Origin: Haemonchus contortus
Taxonomy: Eukaryota > Nematoda > Chromadorea > Rhabditida > Trichostrongylidae
Assembly (NCBI GenBank): GCA_000469685.2
Contig: LS997564.1
Span: forward strand, 10,011,591 to 10,075,590
DNA length: 64,000 bases
Direction: 5' to 3'
The position numbers were made by a program, and so were the translations under genes. Numbering within the stretch: position 1 is the first letter of the stretch; each line of letters opens with the position of its first letter. Below, in pieces: positions 1 to 11,700 of the stretch. Under the pieces are notes generated by a model that was given only the letters and a program-made list of their open reading frames with translations, was not told the DNA's origin and ran no database searches.

Positions 1-2691
1 AGATGCCATCTGTAGAAAATGTGCATGTGATGAAGGCAATACACGATCTGGAGAGTCCCAAACGTATCCATGATGAGAACGTGAACGAGTCCTCAGACCA
101 CTTCCCAGATCGTGAGCTCATGGAACACGTAAGTGTGAAGGATACTGTACATAACCTAGAGAAACCCGCTTCGGAATCACAGGCTGTCGTTGATCATCAC
201 GACGATAAGCTGTTCCCAACGGATGTTCATGTTCATGATACGGTCCATAGCCTTGAACATGAATACGATATTTCTATTCCCGTGTGTGACGAATATTTGA
301 AGATGGCGTCTCATCGGCAAGACGCTGGAGATGCTCCTACTGCAGAATTTCTCATTGATGAGGTATCTTCAACAGATTTTTCCTTGACCTCTTCCTTGTC
401 TGGAAATACTTTGAGTTATTTAATCTATTTAAGACTCCTGTGACGAGCGAACAAGATGTCGCTGAGGTGGAATGCCACGTGAATTTGTCGCGTCCAGGTT
501 TTTTTTCGACTTCATTTTTTTATTTGAGACACCGAAAAAAAGCACAAATATTTGTAAGATTGTTGTTTTCGGTTAGTGCAAAGCAACCATGTGATTCTTG
601 CGTGTGCCTAGGTTATGCAGTGATTTAGAGTTTCCAGTCTCAAAATATGTTCTTTTATCGAGGGTAGCTACATTCAACTATCTAGTTGAATTTCGTCCTA
701 TGCAAACAAAAACTTCGTTGTGTACCTGATCGAAGTCAATTTACATTACTCGTAAAAGTTCCCTACCAGTAAAAAAATTCGTCAAAACAAAGTTGAATGG
801 AGGGCGGGAGGCTGGCCTCTCTCAGTATATGAGGGAAAAGCAGGTGGTGGCATTATTTATTTCAACTACTAACGAGGAGATACCATTCGAAAATGAAGAA
901 AGCATGCACAGCATCGGTTTTCTTCATGAGCAATCACCATTACCTTACTGCTTGCGGGTGGAATCACAATCTCGTGAAGTCAGTAGTAAGAATGAGCATC
1001 ATCAGCACCTAGAGGCCCTAGGCGACATCGTATTTCTTTGAGCATATACCATTAATTCGACAATCCACAGCGTGTTCTGCATCCAAAATACATATGTCCT
1101 GCACTGATTCACTTCTAAACTCAGGTTAGAATAACACTTTTTGAGTAGGAAAATGAAATGAAATCTCTGATAGCGCTCTATTGCAGTAGTCGCTGCTTTG
1201 AAAGCTATACATTTCAGTTTGGTCCTTGTTTTGAGCATTTATGACAATCATATTTAGCAGAGAGAAACGTCACTGTTATTTTAGGTTTTGGTGTTCGTGT
1301 GGCCGATAATATCTTACAAATGTTTGTTTTTTCAGAAGAAACAACATGTAAGCTAGTAACCGTTGCTCTTGGAGACACCGAAGTCAAGCACGAGGCTGAA
1401 AAGGTAGTTGGAAGATTTTCAGAAATGTTGACATAATTTTTTTTGCATGTGCTCCATTTTGCATGTATATTTCCATAGATTTTGCCTCGAAGCTTTTCAA
1501 TATTCCTTTTGCATGTTCTATGCAGACAGTTGTGCTGTCAATTCTATTTTCAAGGTGGATCAATCCTTTACTGCACGAAACACCCAAACTATTGTCGTTG
1601 AATTGAATCCTTGCACGGAAAACAAGCCAAAATTAACGGTTTGTCCCATAATACTTCCATGAACATAGTAATTTTCCTTCCCTATTGTAGTAGTCTTTTT
1701 TCTTCGTGAAGTTCATATGAGAATGATCCCACTCAAGTTTTTTACCCGCTGACTCCTCTTGAAATCTAATTATTGAATAGTAGGCTTTGCATACCCAAAA
1801 ATGTAACTTTTCCTTCCTTATTATCTTTTTTCTTGTTGATCAGGAGGGCGTCACATGGGAGAAGGAGTTCGTTGTCGCCAGTGGATCTGCAGCTCCTGAG
1901 AGCCACAGGCCGGTAGATTATTCACTGGATACTGTGAGTAGCGAAGTCGGTGCAGTGAAGAGCATGGAAAAGGAAGATAGTGAGGTCAGTACTAATGAAT
2001 GCACTACACTATTGAGAGCTTACTGAACTGATTGTGAGGTTTTTTTGCTGGATTCATGGCTCACAGCTTAACTAGCAAACGAATGGTGTTGGGTCGGTGA
2101 TCGTGAATGTTTTTAATTTCAGACAATACCTATTTTATTGCCCTGCCTTTTCTCTCGTGCTCCCAAGTAGTAGATGAATCGGATTTAGTGGTCCGCGACG
2201 CATCACCGCCACACTGCGCGACTTGACCTTATTATTATACCTGCTCATGATATTATACATTTGCCCATCTTTCGGTAGAATGACGATCGCCATCCATGAG
2301 TTTATCTGGCGTATCTTCATCCTACCGGATGATGGGCAAATGTATCATGAGCAGGTATCGGAGCGAAAAATTGTGAGGTCCATGAGAATTCATATGTTAT
2401 CTACTATGGGCAATAAAGACCGCACGCATCTCTCGCACATAGCTTTGAAGCTCATTCTTAGGATTGGTCTCAAAGGGTCGCACTGGCATTACCTCGCGAG
2501 GGTGTTGTATGAAAGTTTCATTTGAATTCTTTGCAGTTTATTATTATCTCTGTTCATTGGATGCGCTGAAATAAAAAGATAAATCCGTTTTAAAGGTCCC
2601 CGTCATAACTACTGAACAAATTGGAGAACTAGGAACGACTGCAGAACTTCCGTCTATGCCTGTTCAATTCCCTACTGATAGTAATCCAGAG
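1..2691 (+). CDS. Modular acidic repeat protein, partial (5' end outside window)
   Basis: I do not recognise this protein. Exons with good splice sites and a continuing frame: 1-362, 434-466, 1555-1638, 1844-1984 and 2596-2691, all bounded by phase-0 introns, plus a probable exon 1336-1403 that starts in another phase, so one exon between 467 and 1335 is probably missed. The first exon has three imperfect copies of a motif of the form VxVxDTVHxLE (VHVMKAIHDLE, VSVKDTVHNLE, VHVHDTVHSLE), about 30-40 residues apart. Later exons are acidic and rich in Glu, Ser, Thr and Val, with no membrane segment seen. Phase-0 exons and internal repeats suggest a long modular protein grown by exon duplication. 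The 3' end is unsettled: 3107-3121 would add ASSN and a stop, and 4144-4186 (RIQDTLVVGTHSPM) also has good splice sites. Coding status is likely; function unknown. Confidence 0.6.
2237..2356. repeat. Hairpin MITE-like inverted repeat
   Basis: Two arms of about 40 bp begin TACCTGCTCATGATA and are mirrored near 2350. They match closely apart from a 5-bp insertion (ATTAT) in the left arm, and enclose a short AT-rich centre. The element lies in the intron between exons 1844-1984 and 2596-2691 of the first gene. A small foldback transposon is the simplest reading. Confidence 0.6.
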
Positions 2692-3517
2692 GTAGGACAC
2701 TGTTTTCAAGTTTTATGATTTTTCTTTGGTTTTCCTCACTTTTATTGTTTCTTCTCTATAACTTTCATTACTTATAAGTAGCATTTTTCATAGTCCTGTC
2801 AATTTAGCACAAGCATGTGGCCAGGTCGGTAGGTCACGGCCAATTGCTACTTCCACGTCGCCGTTTAATGGACTGTTGCTCGATCTTGTAATATTCCGAC
2901 AATGTTCGTTTTTTACAACTGCTATGGTCTCTGCTTGGCTTTCAACTTTAGTACTGCCTGATGGTGCCTTTCGCACTGTCATGCACAATTTTGATGAGCA
3001 ATTCTTTTGTTTTACTGTTCTATTCACCCATATTTGGGAGCTTTAACTACACTGTTCATATCGTTTCCATATCAATTACAATCTGTACATAACCATATTT
3101 TCTCTAGGCAAGCTCAAATTAGTCGTGCGAATATGAGTTCAGATTTTAGGATGAGGAAGTTTAGTTGAATTACGTTTACCCCTATTTTCTTGGTGCTCAA
3201 TTCAATTGTTTTCGTCGTTGATGAGATTGCACACACTCTGTGAAGGTTATGTATAATCTGCGATAATCCACCATATATACGTCATATCTGTATGAGCTTC
3301 TTGTTAATGATAAATTTTTAACTGTTTTTACTTGGTTTTGTTAACTGCTGTTATTCGCCGCAGTACATGATCCGAAAATCTCACAAGATTGGTGTTTGTG
3401 GTCGAGTATTCGGCCTCGGACGGGCATCAAACCCGCATTTCTGACATCTAGACACCATGCTTGGCCTCGTCCTTTTAGGATAAAATTTCAATTGATGTAA
3501 CGATTAATAGACACATT
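2692..3517. other. Probable intron or 3' flank of the first gene
   Basis: AT-rich sequence with no convincing long exon. A well-formed acceptor (TTTTCTCTAG) precedes 3107, where five codons end in TAG; this could be the last exon of the gene at 1-2691. Confidence 0.3.
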
Positions 3518-3900
3518 GAAGGCACAGTTCACGATAATTTTGAAGTAAGTAGTTTTAGACGACGAAAAACGGGCGCGCTACTTCAAAGCGGTACAAATGT
3601 GGAAAAAAAATGTGAGAATCGGTATATTCAGCTACAAGAAAAGTTGTAAAATTAGGGATCGGATGAGGATATGATGGCGATGTTCAGTGGGTGAGGTATT
3701 TGGATGAGCTGTTCGAATGTCTGCCATTGCTTACAACTGGCTACAGAAAGCTGCCTACGTGCAACGTCTGCGTCCGGTGCGGATGGCGCAACATCCTTGG
3801 AGATCACAGTTTCAGCCCCGGGAGAAATCTCTGGAGCCATCTTTATCGTAAAGTCGGTCCTTGAGCAATAGTCCACAATTAAGAAACACGTTTGCAATTA
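3518..3900. repeat. CACAGTTCACGATAA element, one-ended or decayed copy
   Basis: The sequence at 3518-3548 is the terminus shared with the elements at 31.3, 32.2 and 37.0 kb (GGCACAGTTCACGATAATTT). No matching right end is visible. Part of the body (about 3688-3750, around GAGGTATTTGGATGAGCTGT) resembles 39412-39480, so both may be decayed members of one group. Confidence 0.45.
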
Positions 3901-4189
3901 GAGGTTGTAGTCATCTACTACTTTACCAAAAAACTGGGTAGCGAAAAAGTTGAAAAGGGCGAAAAGTTCGAAAAATAGATGCCTCTCGAGAACGACTCTG
4001 AGCAGTTCGCAAACTTATAAGGAAGGAATGTTATCGCAGGTACCAAGTATCAATCATGCAATTCGCGAGTTTTAAAATAAACTTTATAAATAATAATTTC
4101 GAGTGAGGTCCGTTTTCAGTGATGTACGGTATGTCTTGTTCAGCGTATTCAAGACACACTGGTTGTTGGAACACACTCACCCATGGGTA

Positions 4190-6160
4190 AGTGAATTATT
4201 TTGGAATCTTCTGTTAAGAGAAAAAAGCATCTGTCGGCTTCAGATGATTCATTTCATTTCTATGAATCCCTTTGATTTCTGTCACTTCCCAACTACCAGA
4301 AAGGCGGCGTTAAGCTCTCCTGAGGCTTCTTCTGGACAGCTTGAACTGTGGCTGGGAAATAACTCCCACAAATGGCACTTAAAGGAAAATTTTCTTCTAT
4401 ATTTTCTGCACATTTTTTGACTAATAACCCGCAGCTATTGTAGAACTACCCGTTACCTGTGAAACTTGAAGTTTTGGCCGGAACATTTTCGTCGCTTCCA
4501 CTATCCATTGAAAGGGAAGCGGTCGTTAAGATTAAGGGATGACGAGTCGACCATCTCTTGCGCGAATTGAATGTCCAATCATTCACCCCATTTCACCCCC
4601 CGCGCCTCAGCAGTCGTATGGGTCGTCTTTCACTTTCCATAAACTTCGTAGAATGTCGCCTCTGCTTTGGATGACTCGTTTGCTGCCTTCCTGACCTCGA
4701 CACTGTCCGGCCGGTTCTCGCTAGTTCCGACTGGTCACTCTTATCCATTTCGTTTATTGCGTCGCTTCCGCTTTTTTAAGTTGATGGGCGGGGGCCCTTT
4801 CAAGGAACTTTCGTTCGTGGCTTGATTGAAATGGATGCATTCTTCTATGGCTATCCTATTCATACGGTCCTCAACACTACCAGTTCACCTTTACTTTTAC
4901 CAATGAGTTGCCTACATCTACTTTTTTCTAGACCTCAGCAGTAAGTCGTCAGGCTGTAATGTAGTCCTATGAAGTAGAAGCCTACTTGCCATGCAATTAC
5001 TTTGTCCTCTTGATCGCTAAAATTGCCCAAAAAGTAACAGGAACGGTACCATATCATTTCTTAGCTGCATACTATTAGTTGCAGCATAGTTATTGCGGAT
5101 TTGTTTCAGTAAATTTTACTTGAAGAAACGATAGAAATATTTAGCAAAGACATATACAATTAATCACTCCGGAACATATCCACCATTAAGCACTGCTCCC
5201 AACTGGCACTGTTTTTAGAGGGTTCTGACTGTAGGGGCGTAATCGAGAGCTTCGCCCCTTTTTCTGCCCTGTTTCAGAGGCTCCGGCTGTCGGCTTTGCC
5301 TAATATCGCCTCCTCTAGCATTAGCGGTTCTTTGAGTGTCCTTCGATAAGGGATCTCAGGCAGAGAATGCATAATCTGTTTCATGGCGAAAGTACGGTCT
5401 TCATGTTCAAAGTTTGCTGGGAATACATGCGTCTTTGCGGGTGGTCAGAAACGAAATTATCGGGTGGAAGTCTGAGCGTCTGGTATCTCTTGCGAGTAAA
5501 GGGCTTAGGGTTCATACTTATGTATAACCATTAGGACTGTAGAATATGCATGCTCGCATGGAACACAAAAACGCTCCGTTCTTCGGAGAGCCTTCTGTAG
5601 AGCATCAAAGTTCAATGGATGGACAGTGGATCTGTGTGGAGGGCTAGTTTGATTAGAACAGCGAGGAGACTAGAGGAGCGAACGCGGGGTCTACGCAAAA
5701 AACCCGTTAGGCGAGAACTTGGTCTTTTCCGTACATATTGAGCAATGCTTGGTCAAGGACAATCACATGCTTTTATTACGATTGATCCATTTGACTTGAG
5801 TTTTCCTTGGAAGAAGCCCGGGTCGGTCGCCATGTGGGAACCTTCCTAGATGGGCTCCCTTTCCAGTGCTCAGACCATATCGGAATCTGATTCTGGAGCC
5901 ATGCCTATGGTAAAGCCTTCATTTGAACCTGTTCCCTTCGATAAAGTTTCTTTTTCAATCTGCAACCCCACCCTTCACATCGATTTCCACGAGTTACACT
6001 CCAGAAGAAGTAGGTTGGCCATCAAACTGGGTCACCGTTATATAATGCTACTATTCAGCAAAAGCGATTGCCCTGGATTATGCCGGAACCCCCCTCGTCG
6101 TCACCGTTTTTCATCGGTCCTTAAGAGAAAAGGCTCGAACAGAATTTGTTCTCATAAGGA
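4190..6160. other. Intergenic, no gene recognised
   Basis: Short open frames only, without splice-supported continuation or family resemblance. No tandem repeat or RNA gene seen. Confidence 0.4.
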
Positions 6161-6174
6161 GAGTTAAAAGCCTA

Positions 6175-6445
6175 TCGCGGAGGGGATCAGGTCCTCTGCC
6201 TTCTACTGTACTTCTTTGGAGAGATGACCCTCTCGCTGTTCCATGTCCAGGGGTTTTGCGAGGAGGGATCTTGGTAACTTCACTTTCTACCGCACCTTTT
6301 GGAGAGGTGATCCTCTTGCTTTTCCTTGTCAAGTATTTCATCATGGCCATTGCGCCCATAACCGGTTCGATTCACACGCCGAGAGATCTCAAGAGATCTC
6401 TAGCAGCTGTGGTTTCATTAAAACTATACGCATCGATTGCTGGTC
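6175..6445 (+). repeat. Dispersed repeat, copy 1 (shared with 7860-8030)
   Basis: The right part (6285-6445) matches 7880-8030: both carry ATAACCGGTT, a short AGATCTC-rich stretch and AGCAGCTGTGGTTTCATT followed by AAAACTAT. Within this copy the motif TTCTACYGYAC plus TGGAGAG occurs twice (near 6200 and 6290), suggesting an internal duplication. No coding potential or terminal repeat recognised. Confidence 0.6.
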
Positions 6446-6526
6446 ATCAATGCTTTCGTTCCACTTTAGTGTCTCCCTGGTATCTCTTTATCATGTTACG
6501 ATAGAGAAGTCCAGGCGCCTGACTAT

Positions 6527-6585
6527 GGGATTTATTGCTCCTTTTGGGTTCCATTGTTTGGGACCCAGAAGGAGCAATAAATCCC
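6527..6585 (+). ncRNA. Candidate precursor-like hairpin (26-bp stem, 7-nt loop)
   Basis: Arms 6527-6552 and 6560-6585 pair over all 26 positions if transcribed on the + strand. The two imperfect positions are then G-U wobbles, whereas minus-strand RNA would have A-C mismatches. The loop is ATTGTTT. Stem length, loop size and unequal strand pairing resemble a small-RNA precursor, but nothing shows expression; a recent inverted duplication or tiny foldback transposon would look alike. Confidence 0.35.
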
Positions 6586-6589
6586 CACT

Positions 6590-7750
6590 TATTCCTATTT
6601 TCGCTAATGTGTTTCATGGTTTAGTTTTTCTTACTTCCTACATTCCTATGATCCTTTCCGCTTGTTGCCAGCGACTGCAATAGACTACCCTTCTTCTCAT
6701 GGGAATTTCGATGCTTTCAGACCGCCTCATAAGTTTTTTGAAGAATTTTTTGTATCATATTGTTTTTTGAATTATTTTTTTCAATCTTCCACCCCACCCT
6801 TCACAGCGATCTCTCCGATCTGACTGAACTTCTCCGATCGTATTGCTGCGTATTCAATTGTCTTATGCCAACGGAAGAACTCTCTATAAACGTACACTTC
6901 ATTAGCTGGGACATTCTTTCGAATCATACTGTGGAATAGAAAGGGAACATTATATCCTAAAATAAGGAATAGTAAAAACTTACTCAGTGGTTCCTTTCGC
7001 TTCTATCATTCATACGATCGATCTCGTTTTCTGCTAACCCCGAGGCGAATGGGTGTATGAGGGTTGGTAAAATATCTAGGAGATGAAAATGTCTCTCGAA
7101 GAGCTGGAGCCGGAGCTTTTGTATCATTTGTGCTGTGTTTTGAGCAATAGCCTTTTTTAAACGACCAATGAAGCCCACGATTACCTTGGAGTTGGGGAAA
7201 TGCTAGGACCTTCGTGTGGGCAGCTAAAACAGTGGCTGGAGAGTTTGGACCTGTTAATCGTGGTTCACCCTAAATGTTAACCATACCTTCGTACCATAAT
7301 CTTCAAAGCTGGCACACTAAAGATGATTCACACTCGTGCCACTTGTTCCCAACCAAGAGATTCTTGCGAGAAGATTTCTTCCATGTCCATGTCTAGCCAT
7401 TTGAGGCTATAAAATGTTTTCGCTAAGGATATCGATGTGGTCGAGTCGTGATTACGACTGTCTGGATAGCAGCCTAGCAAAGATGAATCGCTTTTCTTAC
7501 ATTCAGTCCAAATTGTCTTCGCAAGCATGTTTTCAGAAGTTCCGCGTATGCCTCCACTTTCACTACGTGCATTATATTTGCATTTTCCATAGAAAACCTT
7601 ACTATGCTACCGCCATTTTATTTCGTTAAAAACTCGCCGAATCGAACCAAATATGGTGTAGAGAGGTTTGAAGGATGCCATCGAGCTTTGACTTCGTTAT
7701 CGTCTCTGAACTACTAACTGTTTCTTTAACTTCAATGTTAATCAAAGGGA
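6590..7750. other. Intergenic, no gene recognised
   Basis: AT-rich, with scattered short open frames and nothing I can support as a gene or repeat family. Confidence 0.4.
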
Positions 7751-7751
7751 T

Positions 7752-8197
7752 AGGTAGAGGTGCTGTAGTGGCAAGTGGCTCGCTGTCACACACGCATGGT
7801 CACTGGTTCGAACCCTTGAAGAAAATAGAAAAAAATAGAGAAAAGCATCTCATTTTCGGAGAGATTGATGACCTTTGCCTTCTACCGTGCTCCTTGGAGT
7901 GATTACCCTCTCCTTTTTCCTTGTTGAGTCATCATGGTCATTCCATCCATAACCGGTTTTGTTTTTCACGCCGAGATATCTCACGAGATCCAGCAGCTGT
8001 GGTTTCATTAAAACTATGCGCAATATCTGCTTAAGCCAACCAAGCCCACTATCCCTTCCTGGGACGATAAAAGCATTGACTCGTACATCGACTGGCCATC
8101 GAAAGTCTTTGTATAGGCCACATAAACATGCAATAAGCCGATTACGATTTTGAATGGAAGCCAAAGCGAGGCCCATCCTTCAGAGGGGATTGATTAA
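7752..8197 (+). repeat. tRNA-headed SINE-like copy interrupted by another repeat
   Basis: The head (7757-7817) has the family's GTAGTGGCAAGTGGC (A-box region) and GGTTCGAACCC (B box). The body resumes at about 8035 with the family's CCAAGCCC, GGATAAAAGCA-like and GTATAGGCCACAT blocks and ends GATTGATTAACG at 8193. Between head and body lies the repeat also found at 6285-6445, so the SINE was either split by that repeat or formed as a composite. Confidence 0.65.
7860..8030 (+). repeat. Dispersed repeat, copy 2 (shared with 6175-6445)
   Basis: Matches 6285-6445, including CAGCTGTGGTTTCATTAAAA and the ATAACCGGTTT block. It sits between the head and body of the SINE-like copy at 7752-8197. Confidence 0.6.
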
Positions 8198-8782
8198 CGT
8201 CAAAAGACTTTATTCCTTTTTCTCAATCTTTTAATCAAGAAGGACAGAAACAGGGGTGGAAGGGTCCACTAGCTCCAACCATTTACTAAGCTTGCTGTAG
8301 TGTAAATGTTTGATTAAGATGACCTGACGTTAGTCTCCATACCAGAAACCTGCTAGTTCACAAATTCACAGTCCATTTAGCACCCGTTATGAGAAAGCCT
8401 TTTTCATTTGGAGAATATCTACGAAATCCGTATTGCTCTGACCACTTCTGTGATTCCGTGATTAGCATTGACTTCGAAATCCATTCAACTTGACCTTAAT
8501 TTCGGGTAATTTTTAAAACAATTTCAGCGTTTTGTCAATCAGCTGATTTCAATGCAAAATCATGAACGATACATTTTTTGATCTGGATTCAAATGTGACT
8601 ACTATTGGTTACAAACAATTCCTCGATAGGATCTTTTCCAACACATCGCTTGGTCATCGCCTGCGTGAACGGTCTGTATCGCTGCACTGCTTTGATCTTC
8701 ATTTTTTTATGCCCATTTCTTCTAAATATCTTTAAACGTTTTTTCTCTGGCGATACTATTCTTCAAATTTGCATTTTTTTAG

Positions 8783-11700
8783 ATTGACGCTTGTCAACCT
8801 TCGACATGTATTCTATCTGATCTCTCCTTATGAAACAGCTGTAGAAACCCTCGAGGAAGTACCAAACTATAATGTAGAGGTACTACTTTGAAAATTGTTC
8901 TGTTTGGTAAATAGCAATTGAAAGATACCGGTCGAGCGCGTACTGTAAGAGTTGTTGTCATTGAAACTGAAGCGCCGTGTCCGCAAAAGCTAACAACAAC
9001 GCATGCGTGCCGCGGCCGCGTCACGGTTAGTTTGACAGGGGAATACGTCTGGAAATAATGTGTCTCGAGCCAGATTACGTGGGGTCTTTTACGAGACATT
9101 CCTTCTTTGCTCCCGTTGGGGTATAATCATGTTCCTGATGGGGACAAGGTGGACGTGCAATTTCCAGGTCGAGACGCAATCTTCTGGTAGGAATCTGGTG
9201 GCATAGTTGTGCGATTAGCGTCACGCGATGCTCATTCTACCGTAATTCAGCCATCGTATAAAAAAGTCCGCTGGTCGCTGTACCCGTAAGATACCCACAA
9301 CTCTGATGAGTGAACATTATACCCCTCGACCGCAACATTCGAAATTCTGAGCGGAATTTTGTATAATTTACATTGAATTAACGTTCGTTTTATTTAGAAC
9401 TAGTACACATCGATGGTTTTTCTTTAAGTAAAGAATAGGTTGGTGAGTGAGGTGTACAGGTAGTGAATGGGAAACGCAAAGCTGTTCTGATGGAGTAAAG
9501 GTGACACATGTAACGAGATTACAGAATTTCTTCCCCATAACTGAACTCATCATCAGCGCCCTACATATTAGGGTGTCCCAAAAGTTTTGAGAAAATTTCG
9601 GTCATGTATTTCGCAACCATGCTGCGCAAGAAAGCGCCGAGGCAGAGCCACGGAGAAAAGGTCAGTAAGAGGTCACGCTTAGCAGATCATCATAACAAGA
9701 GAACAGTATTGCACTTTATCTTTGGAAGTGAGTTATCAACATTTGAATTATTTTCGACTGACACGACTACAGGCGCCTTCTGCTTCATTACTACCGATCT
9801 GGTCACTCCGCCACTCAAGAGCGGAATGAATTGCAGTCATCGATGGGCAGTACTGCACCATCCCTCGCCACCTGCTATAGGTGGTACGGCCGCTTCTCTA
9901 GAGAGAGTTTCACTTCGACGAAGTGCCACGGAGCGGACGTCCACGTTCCACCAAGACCGAAATTGTCTTAGCCTCCGTCCAAAGCAATCCTTCTCAAAGC
10001 TTGAGAGGAATGGGGAGGACGACTTCTGCTCCCCGTTCCACCACCCACGACATCCTACGCAGACGTCGCTTTCGCGCAGCAATTCTTGCAAATATCCCCC
10101 ACACCGTGACTGAGAGCGAGCGTCAGGTGTGGGTCGATGTGTGTCGGAAGCTACTCGACCGCAAGTGAACGGTGTATTGGACGAGCTTCATCATCGCTCA
10201 GGATGAGAAGTGGGTTCCTTATGATAATCCATACAGGAAGTTGCAGTGGCTACCAATCGTCATAAGGCCAGAAGCCATTGCCAAGCGTGGGGACACGTCG
10301 AAAAGAATACGATCTCGTTCTTCTTATGCTCCGCCGGCTTTTTCTACTATGAGATCCTACCTGAGGGTACTGCTGTGACTGTAAGGGTATTCTGCGAGCA
10401 GCTGCGGGAGATGGTGTCTGGAGCCCCGGTTTCACACCGAATGCAGGGAAAGATTCTGATTTTGATGAGTCACGCTCGATCACATCATGCTAGGGCGACG
10501 GCTGAGGAGCTGGAAAGGCTTGGGATTACCTGGCTGCCCCACCCCCATATTCACCTGATCTTAGTCCTTGTGACTACCATGCTTTCAGAAGCCTGGAGGC
10601 CTACACGAAAGGGGAAAAATTCAACAATCGTCAGGAGGTCAAACATGCAGTGAATGAATGGATCGCTTCACGCCCTTCTTCTTTCTGGATGAATGGCATC
10701 AGTGCTCTGCCCAGTCGATGGAGGGACGTCGTGGCTAAAGAGGGCCACTATCTCGATTACTGATCTCACCTTTTTGTTGTAGTATTTTTGTGTTGAACAA
10801 ACCAGATAAATTTTCTCAAAACTTTTGGGACACCCTAATACCATCCATCGCTTCACATCAGTGCAGAAATTCCAACCAGCTTATATGTCCGAAACCTGAC
10901 AAGGGAGGAAATGCCTCTGCTACTATGTTCCCGGAATCTTTTCGCAAATTCATATCACAGATTCGAGATCAGCACTTGAAAACACTTACGGAGTAGAGCA
11001 TTTATAGAGGAAACACTTTCCAAATTCCGTTTCTTTATATCCTATTGTAACTTTCTTCCTATGAGGTCTAAGATTGATCATGTTCAGGTATCAACGTGGT
11101 GGCTGGTGTTCATTGTTACTGAGTTCCTTATACTGCAATTCTCGGGTCATCGTGAACGCTTTGCTCTCAATGACTCAATTACTTCAATATGTGCAGGAAT
11201 GCTTAGCCAGTGCTTCAAGTAAGTCTATTTTGATCCAATTCAGATTTTTTAGAGCGAACAGCTTTAATGACATTTTTGGGAATCGTACTGAGTGAGATTG
11301 CTTGCTTGATTGCTGCAAAAAAAGAGATCTCTTCAAAAATTAAATCTTTACGGCCTCATCTTCTTTACGCTGTTTTATTATCGCATCCGACTCTCACTCC
11401 CACTGTAGGTAGTCATCCACATAGAACTGCCGGCTGTTCCCTGGCTCTAGTTTGTATTGGAGGGTTGGAGGCATACTATACAACTAGTGGCTGCACAGTA
11501 GAAGATAAAAGGATGAAGTTTTCGGAGTCAGTCAGTCTCGCTTACGGGATGCGCCCTGCATTCGACTTCTATTAAGAATCGTCGTGGCGTTTTTGAACCT
11601 GTATGAAGCCTATACAAAGAATTGCGGTAGCTGGCCAATTTGTGACTCAATGCTTTTATCCTCCCACACGAACTGGTACCACTGAATCGACCCGGGAGGG

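Noticed and set aside
6111..6683. Overlapping open frames on both strands around 6.1-6.7 kb
   Set aside because: They cover repeated sequence and a hairpin, with no splice or family support.
9837..10091. Antisense open frame over the mariner
   Set aside because: Shadow of the decayed transposase on the other strand.
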